Below, one piece after another: positions 12,001 to 24,000 of a stretch of 64,000 nt of DNA; the stretch's first letter is position 1, and the number at the start of each line of letters is the position of its first letter. The DNA comes from Manihot esculenta (lineage: Eukaryota > Streptophyta > Magnoliopsida > Malpighiales > Euphorbiaceae), in NCBI RefSeq assembly GCF_001659605.2, contig NC_035171.2, positions 25,585,825 to 25,649,824 on the forward strand, written 5' to 3'. The position numbers and the translations under genes are program-made. The notes beneath the pieces are model-generated. The model had not been told where the DNA came from. It did not search any database and saw only the letters and a list, made by a program, of their open reading frames with translations.

Positions 12001-15000
12001 TGTGATCCTAGGTCACGGGTTGTGTCGTGGGGTGATTGAAAGAGAGTAAGCTCATCAGAGGGAGCTGTTAACACTTCAGACTCGTTAGTGGAAGAGTCTT
12101 AAATCTCAAATATATTTGCAAGTGTTAAATTTGGGTCAGGCCTAACTCACCTTAAAAGCTAGCTCAAGGGGGAGTGTTATGGCCCATATAAGGGGCGCAT
12201 TACCACTTTCCACAACCAATGTGGGATTCAACAGCAAGTAATCTACTTTTTTTTAGTACTCATAAATTAACCCTATATATATATAATTAAAAGTTTACAA
12301 TAGTAAAAGAATTCCTAACGATTTAAAGTTCTGCCCTATTTGATAATAACTAGAAAGTTTTTCATAATCTAAACAATAGATAAAGATTGATGAGAATTAG
12401 AATCTATCCATTATTTGTAACATCACTTCCCTTAAGGAGAGAGAGATTGTCCTCAAGCTCAAATTCTAGATACGCTTGGCTAAAATAAGATAGCGGGTTC
12501 TTTTTTGAAGCATCATCTTCTATTGTTTGCATTTGATCCTTTTGCTCATTCACTTCCAAGTCCAACCCAAAAAATTTCTTGTATTGATAAACAATATAAT
12601 AAAGTTTATTGCTATTGTAAGAAAAACTTTTGGCCCTTCTTTTTGCCATTTTTGGTCTTATAAGCTTTTTAATGAATAGAGAAGCAATATTTCTTCATTT
12701 GAAGCTCGACATATTGCTCACATTAGTATCATATGATCCCTTTGTAATCTTAGAAGGAACCATTGTAGATTGTGCGGTGGAATAGGAAATGGTCTTCCAT
12801 CCATTGGTTCTCTCCACTTGTTGCTTGCATTCAAATGCTCGTGCTAGATTCATAGCAGCCATCTCTCCTGCTTCTACTTGAGAGTCGGGATTATCTTCAA
12901 TTTGAATGCCTCTATTTAGAATACTACTATTGTTATCTATACCCGCACATGTGTCTTTGTTGCAGTTGTCATTGGGATTACTTAGAAAATTTTGTAAACG
13001 CCGAAACATATTTTGCATTTGAGACTCAAATTGAGCAATCCTAGCTTCCATCTTTGATTTGAGCTGAACCAATCTAGCCTTGTTTTGTACTTGCAAATCA
13101 CAAAGTAAGTATTTTAGTTTCTTGATTAAGTTTGTCGAATCTCCCATGACAATGGGCTTATACTAATTTATTGTGGTCCCGGATCATGGATCATGTCATG
13201 AGATGATGGATAAGGAAGGCGTTCATCAAAAGAAGCTCTTAACACTTCAGACTCGTTGATGGGAGGATCTTAAATCTCAAATATATTTGTAATTAATTTG
13301 CTTTTTTTTTAATTACTCATAAATTAACCCCATATAATGATGGGTTCACGATAGCATAAGGATTCTGTTATAAGGAGAATAAAACGTGTTAGAAAATAAA
13401 TAGAAGGTATTGAGGGTTGAAAATTGAAATTGTAATAAAAGGATAGAGTAGAAGATAGTAAACTTAGCTGGGAATTAGTTAGAGAGTGGAGTGGTGGGAA
13501 CAGTTATTTTAGAGATGTAAAAGTTGTATAAATAACAGCTATTATAACTAAAGGGGAACCATTTCAAGAATTATCAATTTTAATCAATCTTTCTTTCTAC
13601 TATCTCTCTCTTCTTCTATTTCTCTCCGCTTTCCTCTCTTTATGACTTGTTAGGGATTCAATCCATAACAGATTCCTAACAAATTAAAAGCCCTACCCTA
13701 CTTGAAAATAACTAAAAAGTTTATCCTAATCTAAACAATAAAGAAGATGGATAATATTCAGAAAGTCTATCTGTTATCTATAACAGTTTCATTTTGCTGT
13801 AACATTTCAATTGATCCTTTTATTGATTAACTATTGCATATGATAATTTGTAATTTGTTTCTCGAATAATTTGGTCTCATCTTTGTTGTCAAATAACTTT
13901 TTTATGCAGCCTTGAATCAAGACATACAAACCAGTTATGCTCCATCAGCCAATGTGATTCGAACTCACTGTTGAATGAGGTGATGTATTGGTCAATTATT
14001 TTTACATGCAAGTTGGACTGCTAAGTAGCACTTCTTTGTTCTTCTTAATTTGCATGTATGTGTTCTTTGAATCCATCTTTCTTTTCCAAATTTCAGATTA
14101 TTATGCATAGTATCACACATTTTCATTTTAAAGTTACTAAATCATCTTAGTGTTCACATTTTTATGGCATTTATGCTTTTGATTATACATATTGCGACTT
14201 AATATGTTTGGAAAAAAGAAGTGACAAGTTGTATCTGTGGCAGGAAAAAGAAAATCTTGTCCATTTCTTGAGAGCTTGTGTAAAAGATAGCTTCTAAGGA
14301 CAACATTAGAAACTACGTGAAATAATATTAGTGATATAGTAAAACTGAGGATTAGACTTTTGGTAGAGCATCTGGCATAGGAAGATTCATATTGCTGACC
14401 CTCTAAAGTTGGGATTAGGATGTTAGCTGCTGTGACAATCTTGGAACTTGGAAGTAATGAACTACATTGTGTTATAACATTGTCAGTTGGATACATGGTT
14501 TTAAATAACGGCTGCTACGTAACGTAACGGCCGTTATGTAACGGGTTTTGAGGGGGCCGTTACCTGTTATCCCGTTATACAATGGCCCCTCCTGATTTGC
14601 AGGCGTAACGGCCGTTACCGTTACATCCGTTATGTAACGGTAACGGCCATTTACCAATAATTAAAATTCTTTTATATCCTTTTATCTTCTGCTTGCTATT
14701 CTCATTTTCTTTAGTTTCTACACTTTTCAGCAGCTTCAAAGACTATATTTTTTAAGTTTTCTCTTCCCTTTCTCTTTCAAATTTCAATTTTCCCTACATA
14801 TTTCTTGTATAAACTTAGATCCATTATAAAATACTCTATTTTCAAGCTTATTTCTTCTAAAAAGTTAGTTAAATTTTATATATTTTAGTTTTTAATTGTT
14901 ATTTTTTTCCCTTTTTTTTGTAAGTTTTTGTGGATTAAAGTGTTAGTTTTGAGTTAAAATTGTATTTTGAGCTATTAGTTTACTAGATCTATAAAGATTA

Positions 15001-18000
15001 TGTTGATTTTTCTTATTTTAAACTATATGATGTTTAACGTAAGTTAAATAATCTATATTTTATATGTTTATGTTTATTATGCATTTGTATATATTGTTCT
15101 GAATTAAATCTAATCAATATCATTTTACTTATGAACTTTGCAAGTTTTTTAAAAAAATTTGCGTAGCGCCAGGCCATTACCGTTACATTACAGCCGTTAC
15201 AGGTCTGTTTCCGTTACCCGCGACCACGACCGGGAACGTGGCCGCGACCGCGATTTAAAACCATGGTTGGATATTAATTTAGATGGGAGATTATTCCTAT
15301 GTGTGCATAGTGCCATGTTGGCCTATTGCAGCATTACTTATTCTTGCTATGGATATTGTTATTCTTAGTGAAACAGTGATGAGAAAAGAAAGAGAAAAAG
15401 AGATTTTGAGAGAAAGATACTTGATTATTTCCCTTGAGCCAATTGGATATATATGCTACTTACAAGAATAAATTAATTCCCTAATAGCTTAATCATATCA
15501 CACAATTATATCCCTAATTATGCACACAATCACTACAAATGCTATTTACAGGAAGTATCAACACTCCCCCTCAAGCTGGAGATGGACACACTTGCCTACA
15601 CTTGAGGCAAAGGAGAGATAAGGGTCGAAGGTATAGGCAAATCTCTAGGAACAAAGGTTTTGTGTGCTGGACTAGAAGAAAAGTAAGAAGAGGTTTCAAA
15701 AAAGGTGACACCTGCGGACACAAAGTATTGTTAGAAGTAGGGTCATAGCATTTGTAACCTTTTTGAAGCCGTGAATAACCGAGAAAGACACATTTAATCG
15801 ATTTAGATTGGAGTTTGTCTTTGCTAGGAGTATGATCATGAACAAAGCATATACATCCAAAAACACGCAGAGAGAATTGGGTGGAATTCTGATTAGGAAA
15901 TAGAACAGAACGAGGACTTTGATGCTGCAAAACGGAGGAAGGCATTCGGTTGATCAAGTAACATGCAGTAAGGACAGTTTTCCGCCAAAAACGCAATAGA
16001 ACATTGTGATGTAGGAGCAAGGTGCGGGCTGTTTCAATTAAATGTCGATTTTTTCGCTCCGCAACCCCATTTTATTGTGGGGTATGAGAACAAGATGTTT
16101 GGTGAGTAATATCCTGAGTAGATAAGAAATGAGTGAATGAGGAAGACAAATATTCTCTTGCATTGTCACTTCACAATATCTTAATGTGAACATCAAATTG
16201 ATTATAGATTTTGGCATAAAATTTTTGAAAAATAGAAAATAACTCAGAACGATTCTTCATCAGAAAAAGCCAAGTGCAATGAGAATAGCCATCAATAAAG
16301 GTAACAAAATATTGAAATCCCAGGGTTGTAGGGTTGTACTAATTCGACTTAGACCCTAAACATCTGAATGAACAATGTCAAACATAGAATTGGCCCTATT
16401 ATTGACCCACTTGGGAAAAGAAGTTTGAGTTTGCTTTTCAAGTTGACAAGACTCGCATTCTAAGGAAGGCAAGGAAGAGAGACTAGGAACCAGTTTTTGT
16501 AACTTGTTTAGACTTGGGTGTTCCCAGCGACTATGAATGAGTTCAGCGGAGGTAGTAGACACACAAGCACTTGGAGGGTTAGAAGTGGAGAAATAGTACA
16601 ATCCGTATGACTCATATACTGCTCCAATTGTGTTTCCAGTACTTCGGTCCTGCACAATCACAGAATCAGCAGTAAAGATGACTGAACAATGAAGATGTTT
16701 AGTCAATTTGCTAATAGAAATTAGGTTGTATGAACATTCAGGGATGAATAAAACATTAGTCAAGGGGATAGAAGGAAGGAGATATAAGTTACCTGTCCCT
16801 TTAACTTGAGTTTGTGAATCATTAGCTAATGCAACTTTAGATGGTGTAGAAGGTGAAACAAGAGTAGAGAAAAGATTGAAATTACCAAAGATATGATCAG
16901 AAATATCAGAGTCGAGGATCCATGAACCAATGGGTAAAGACTTGGTTAGATAAGCAAAGGAGTTACCAGAATGAGCAATATTTGGAGAAGCATGTTGTTG
17001 AGTAGATCGGAACTGTAGATATTCTCTGTACTTTGCTTCATTTAGTGACTGAATTCGGTTTGGAACGTGAGTCTACTCTATTTGATTGGGCCATGTGAAC
17101 TTTATTTTGGGTTATCTGCTTCTCAGACATGTTGAAGAGGAAAGGAATTTGCTTTAGGATGTGAACAGTAGTCCCGAAGTTACTGTTCACGAAGGATGGG
17201 TGAAGGAGGGCTGGTCAGGTGACTGGACCTAGTGGGCTGGAGTCGTCGGCGTTGGGTGAGTCTGGGGGAAGGATCGCCAGCATGAAGAGGTTGCCGGAAA
17301 GGGTAACGCGTTGGTGTGTGTACCGGACGCAAAAACAGAGTGGCGGCGCGTGAAAGTGCATGGTGGCGTTTCTGGTGACAGCGCTTCAACGAGATGCTAG
17401 TTGGAAACTGGCGAGGCTAGTGGCCTGGGTGGTGAGATTGACCGACTTCCAGAAAACCTCCAAATGAAGGTGGCAGATCTGCCACCTTCATTTAGAGGTT
17501 TTCTGGAAGTCGGTCAATCTCACCACCCAGGCCACTAGCCACTCATAGATAGGCCAAGATGCTCGGCTCTGATACCATGAAACAGTGATGAAAAAACAGA
17601 GAGAAAGAGGTTTTGAGAGAAAGATACTTTATTATTTCCTTTAAGCCAATTGGAGTATATATACTACTTACAAGAAGAAATTAATTTCCTAATTATGGCC
17701 TAATCATATCTCAATCATATCACACAATCATATCCCTAATTATGCAGACAATCACTACAAATCTAGGTGATTTACAGAAAGTATCTCACCAGTTAGAATG
17801 CTAGTTGATTACTATAATCATGCGAGTAATTGTGTGTATAATTGTTTGAATGTGCTTAGTTATGCAGTCAGTTGTTATCACTTATTATTTATTTACACAA
17901 AAATGCATGCAGGAATAATAACTCATTCCAATTCTCTTGATTTTTTTATTCTCCGTCTCTTCCTCCTCTTCTATTTTTATAGTTATTTTCTCGTGTAATT

Positions 18001-21000
18001 TTATCTACATACTGTTATAACCTACAGGACTTATTATGTCGAAAGTCTCACATGGTGCCTCACATGGTGCCGCCATTAGATGATAAAATTCTGTTCTCCT
18101 CATTACCAGCAGTAAAACGCTTTCTCTGAACATATGAATATGTAAATTACATTACAGATATCAAGAGCGTCATTAATTCCAGAATCAAGCTACATTGCAA
18201 AGCCTGCCGCATCATGGCTTGATGACTTTCTTGTGTGGATATCACCAGAAGCGTTTGGCTGCTGTCGAAAGTTTATAAATGGTACTTACTGTCCACCAGA
18301 TGATCAGGTTGGTGCTTAGCTTGTATGCCATATGCTAAACTTTTGAAAGTTCTAGCTCTTGTATCTTTTGCTGGAGACCTCTTACTGTTTCCAATTAAAA
18401 TTTGGTTTCATATTTTAAAATATGTCTTGTATGTTCATATTGGATACTTATTTAGTTCCAATAACAAATAGTTTTATACTTTTAGCATGTAGTTTTTAAT
18501 GATCCAATCATATAAGTTTATATGTTAATAGTTCGTTGTCTCTTTGTATCAAACTTGCATACAAGGGGTGGTAGTTATGATGCCTAAGAATAGTCGTTTA
18601 ATATGAAAATACTGAAGGCTAATCTTGTAGAACCATAATACTGAAGGCTAATCTTGTAGAACCATAGTTATTAAGGACACAATGGTGCTAATGAGGAAGG
18701 TTAATCTTGAAGTTTAGGTGCAAGGTGCAAGACATAGGTGTATACCATGCAAACCATGATACCTCAAGTGCATAAATAAATTTTCTATAAAATACATTGG
18801 AGATGTTCATAACGGAATTCAAGATATTAGAATCTTTTAACCAACTTTAGCGAACTTAGTACTTGGTAGTTGGTAGTCATGAAAGGTTTAGGTTTTGCTT
18901 ACCATTTGTGGTTCTAACTGTATTATTTGTTAAAGTTAGAACAAAGAGAAAAACGAAAATAATAAGAGAAGATTTGCATGGTTATTTTACAAGGGCCTAA
19001 CCTATGGGCAAAGCCTAAAGGGCTGCATCTTTATTTAATTGTATTCCATCTCTCATATTATATAGTTTCTCTAATTATAATGAGAGATGCAAGACATATA
19101 TGGCATAACATTGTTAGAGAAAATTACTATTTAGTCCCTGTAGTATGGGAAAACTCATTAGTTGATCCTTTAATTTTGAAAAATACATAAAAATGTCCGT
19201 GAGGTTTTAAAACATCTACTAATTAGTCTTTTCATTAGTTTTAATTGTTGAGTGTATAGTATTTAGTCCCCGTCGTATGGGGAAACTCATTAGTAGTTAG
19301 TTTCTTGGTTTTGGAAAATACATTAAAATGTTTATGAAATTTTAAAAGAAGTTTACTTATTAGTCTCTCCGTATTGAGCGCATTTTAGACTTTTCTCCAA
19401 TAAACTAGTAGACTTTTTAAAACTCCAGTGACATTTTTATGTGCTTTTCAAATCGAGGGATCAACTAATGAGTTTTTCCATGCCACAATTTTATTCTGAG
19501 CTATGTGGCTTATGGTAGGAACTTGATTACTGTCAGCACTTTCAGGCATACTATACTAGGGATGCAGTCAAATTTCGAAAAATGATTGAGGAGTGGGTCT
19601 ATGATTTTCTTGTAGGGTTGAATGATGAATATGATCCAATTCGGATCCAAGTGTTGGGGAAAACCCTTTTCTTTCACTAGAAGAGGCCCATGCCCATGTT
19701 CAACAAGAGGAAAGTCGCGGATATGCTATGCTCTATAGTGCACCAGTTGAAAAGGTTGGGTTAGCCGCTAGTTTGAGCATACTGCAGCCTCTTAATTCTA
19801 AGAAAGATCCTAATTCTGAAAAAGATCACTTGTATTGTGACTATTGTGGGAAACTAAGGCATAGTAAGGAGACTCACTGGAAGTTACGTAGTCAGACCAC
19901 TAGAGGCATAGTAGGTACCTTTAGAGCCCAAGCTAGTTTATCAGAAATTATGGAGATGTCCTTTAAGGAGACAATAACTGCTAAATTCTTTTTCTCTAAT
20001 GATGTTCAGAATCTCAAGCATCTCTTGTCTCATATTGATCCTCTTCCTCCTTTGGTGCCGCTTCCAACTTTGTAAAATCAGATAATGCTTTCTCTCTTGA
20101 TACTGTCCCATGGATTATTGATCCTGGTGCGAATAAATACATGACAGACTTTTTTAAAGGCTTTCTCAATTATTTTCCTTCTCTAAACAAAGACAATGTC
20201 AGAATTGCTGATGGCTCTTTTACTCCTATATCCGAAACAAGTTCTGTTATTTGTGCACCCAATATTAAGTTATCATATGTCTTTTATATTTTCTGTTTTT
20301 CTATCAACTTTTTATCTGTCAATGCTATTACTAACGTTTTTAACTGTAAAATTGAATTCTTTTCTGATCATTGTGTTATTCAGAACCTTTTCATAGGGAA
20401 GAAGATTGGCAATGGTAGACTGCGTGATGGTTTATACATGTTGGAAGATAATTTAGGTTCAATGAAATCTCAAGCCTATTTTAGAGAAAATAAGGATGTC
20501 AATAAGGAAATAATACTGTAGCACAAGCAGTTAGAGTATCATCATTTTTTGCCTTAGAAAAACTTTATCCTAGTTTGTTTGATATAACTCAGTTTGATTC
20601 ATTATTTTATATACTTGGGAGTATGCTAAGCACACTAGAACCTCTCATCTTTTGAGTCATAATAAAAGCCAAATTCTTTATGTGACTATTCATTCTGATG
20701 TTTGGGGGTTTACTCAAATTGTCTCCTTATTTGGTAATCGATGGTTTGTCACTTTTATTGATTGTTGGTATGGAAGACTTGGGTATATTTGATTAAAGCT
20801 AAAAGTGATGCTTTTTCTTGTTTTCAATCATTTTACAAGATAGATTTGTAGTCAATTTGATACTAAAGCAAAAAATTTGAGAAATGACAATGGCAGAGAA
20901 TACAAATAGTAGGTTTTTTACTTATTTGGAGTTCAATGGGATAGTACACCAGTGTCCAAAATGGGGTTGCTGAAAGGGAAAACAAACATCTATTGGAGGT

Positions 21001-24000
21001 AGTTTGATCTCTTTTATTCACCATGAACCTACCCAATGCATATTGGGAGATGTAATCCTTATATCTACTTATCTTATCAATCGAATGCTCCTCAAAGCCC
21101 TTGACTTTATGAGTCATTTGGAGGTTTTACAAGGAAGGAATTCATATATTATTCCACTAAAAGTATTTGGGTGTGTCGTCTTTGTCTATACTAGGACGGC
21201 AAGAAAGTTGAACCCCAAGGTCCTTTAAATGTGTGTTTGTTAGATATTCTCCGACAGAAGGGATACAGGTATTATCACTCTCCATCTACGAAATACTTTG
21301 TAAGTATGGATGTTATCTTCAGAGAAACTGAACCCTACTTCAGTACTATTCACTCACCTATTCAGGGGGAGAATAATGAGTAAGAAACGACGATCCCAAA
21401 TTTCGTGATTCTGAATGATCTGATTCAAAGGGAGGGTTTAGGGTTTAGGATTTAAGGTTTATTCTAGTAGACATGAAGAGACGTCTTTGGATAAGCCGGA
21501 TTTGAGGATGTATTCGAGGAGAGATAAAGTAGAAGAAGCCATTATGCAGTATATTCAAAGTTTAGAATTTTCTTCTTCTTCTGGTTAGTAACCTTCAACT
21601 GTTGAATGCTCCACTGATTTAGATAAATCTATTGTATAAAAAAAAGGTGTCAAATCTTATACCAAACACTTTATTTCTAACTTTGTTTCTTATGAATTCT
21701 TATCTCTCTTATAGAGCCTTTGTCTTGTCTATTTCCTTTGTGTCTATTCCACAAGATTGGAAGGAAGCTCTCGGAGATCCTAAATGGAAGGGAGCACCGA
21801 TTGAAGAGATGAAAGTATTGGCAAAAAATGAGATATGGAAGTTTGTCTCTCTGCGACCTGTGAAGAAATTAGTTGGTGTGAAGAAATTAGTTGGTTTTAA
21901 GTAGGTATTCACAGTGAAACACAAAGCTAATAGCACAATTGAACGGTTTAAGGCTAGATTGGTTGCTAAAGGTTTCACCCAAACCTATGGAGTGGAGTAT
22001 CAAGAGACATTTGCCCCCAGTTGAAAAAATGTACTCAATCAAAGTCCTGTTATTTTGTACAGCCAACTTGGACAGGGACTTATGGTAGTTTGATGTGAAG
22101 AAAGCATTTCTCCATGGAGATTTAAAGGAACAGGTGTTCATAGAGATCCCTCCTGGGTTTGCTGATAAAAAAACACAAGGAAAGGTGTGCAAATTAAAAA
22201 AATACTTTTTATGGACTAAAACAATTGCAAATTAAAAAAGGCTTTGTATGGACTAAAACAATCTCACATAGCTTGATTTGACATGTTTAGCAGAATCATA
22301 ATGTCCTTTGATTACCAACATAGTAATATTGATCACACTTTATTTATTAAAAATCACAAAAGTAAGATCATCCATCCTTCTTATTGTGTATCTTGATGAT
22401 ATAGTGGTGACAAGTGATGGCAAAGAGGAAATGACTCAACTAAAAAGATTATTGGCTCAAGAATTTGAAATCAAAGATCTAGAAAAGTTTAAATAGTTTC
22501 TAGGTATTGAGGTGGCCATATCAGAAAAAGGGATCCTTATCTCTCAAAGAAAGTACATTTTGGTTTCTTTGGAAGAAACTGGTATATTGGAGTGTAAACT
22601 AGCAGAATCTTCTATTGAAAGTAATCACAAGATACAAGCAGGAACACTGGTGAGTCTATGAATATTGGAAGATGGTAGAGATAGGTAGGTTGATCTCTCT
22701 CACACTCGATTAGATATAGCCTATACTGTTAATTTAGTCAGCCAATTCATGCACTCGCGAAATTCATATGCAAGTTATCTTTTGCATCTTGGGATACCTA
22801 AAATTTGCGCCAGGGAAAGAGTTTTTTTACTCCAAACATGGTCACCTCCGACTTGAAGTATTTACAAATGCAGATTGGGCAGAATCTCTTGATGACGGGA
22901 GATCAACCTCTGGCTACAGCACAATTGTGGGAGGTAACCTTGTCACCTGAAGGAGCAAAAAATAAAGTATTGTTGTTCGGTCAAGTGATAAAGCAGAATA
23001 CATAATAATGGCCCAAGACTTGTGTGAACTTTTGTGGTTGCAGAAGTTATTGGAGAAGCTAATCAACACTTCATTAAAGAAAAATTAAAGGCGGTGTCTT
23101 AAGCTTAGTTCATCTTACTTTTACTGGGCAGCTTGCGGATGTGTTTAATAAAGGGCTCAACGATACCTACTATAATTTATTTGCAAGTTGGGCATGTGAG
23201 ATATCTATGCCCCAAGTTGAGGGGAAGTGTTGATTTATTTGCTGATTTCTAGTGATATGATTTGATTTGATTTGATTATGGATTCTATGTATAAATTAGG
23301 ATCTTTAATTATGTCGATAATTATTGGATTATTTGCTTCCTTTTTAGTCATAATTCTTTGTGTATAAATAGTCATGTAAATCACTTGTAAGGATTTAGAG
23401 TGAAATACAAGAATATTATAAAATTCTCCAAAATTCTTCAATAATAAATAATATTTATCTATTTATTTATTTATAAATAATGTCCATTTATCTATAGAAA
23501 ATTAATATTAATTTCTTTAGTTATATTTTATATATTTTATTATTATTTTATTTTTTTGTTATATATATTATATTATTATATATTAAAATTATATTCTATA
23601 TTTATATTATATATCAAATATTATTATTAATTGTTATATGGATTATTCTATTATTATTTAAGTATTTATATATCAATTTAATTATATACTATTTATAATT
23701 ATAATAATTGTAATTTTTTATTTTTGTATCAATTTTTTTTATATATATTGAAAAATTAATATTAATCTTCTATATATAGTTTATATATTTTTAACTAAGT
23801 ATATGAAAAATTTTATATTAATTATACGTATATATGCATATGTATATTTAAAATATATAAAAAAAAATGGCTTGACGTTTCACCTTTCGCCTAAGGCTCT
23901 TATCGCCTTATTGTCGCCTCTCGTCTTAATAACACTGTCTCTAAAAGAATTCCTCAAGTCACAATTTCATATAAAAAATTTGGGCTTCTTAAAATACTTT

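Larger units (their letters stand above)
12000..13800 (-). mobile_element. Decayed, internally deleted gypsy-like element
   Basis: Related blocks at about 12005-12390 and 13165-13790 share the order ttaacacttcagactcgtt, gtcttaaatctcaaatatat, cataaattaaccc, aataactaraaagtttwtc, and look like the element's LTRs. Between them lie two - strand gag-like frames. The left LTR was later hit by a TRIM (solo LTR 12123-12233) and the right by another solo LTR (13366-13670). Outer limits are approximate. Confidence 0.6.
15369..17788 (-). mobile_element. Copia element B', internally deleted, with both LTRs
   Basis: LTRs at 15369-15560 (3' LTR) and 17578-17788 (5' LTR). The complement of a Met-tRNA primer site (ggctctgatacca, 17565-17577) sits inside the 5' LTR and the polypurine complement (ctccccctcaagctgga) follows the 3' LTR. 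It belongs to the same family as the copia at 27825-31875 but lacks reverse transcriptase and RNase H entirely. Flanks cttag (15364-15368) and gttag (17792-17796) may be a 5-bp duplication with one change. It sits antisense in the NPC1 intron. Confidence 0.85.
19490..23440 (+). mobile_element. Copia element E, 5'-truncated and decayed
   Basis: A copia polyprotein can be followed through many stops and frameshifts: gag (19500-20075), protease/GAG-pre-integrase (20090-20520), integrase (20690-21350), reverse transcriptase (21740-22500), RNase H (22830-23100). A polypurine tract aagttgaggggaag precedes a 3' LTR at 23228-23440 (TGTTGATTT to AAATTCTTCA). No matching 5' LTR or leader exists upstream; the element begins abruptly in gag beside the inverted repeat. 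It is dead. Confidence 0.8.

Noticed and set aside
12695..13147. A free-standing coiled-coil host gene
   Set aside because: Its neighbours are related LTR-like blocks and the downstream frame has gypsy gag-linker sequence, so it is an element remnant.
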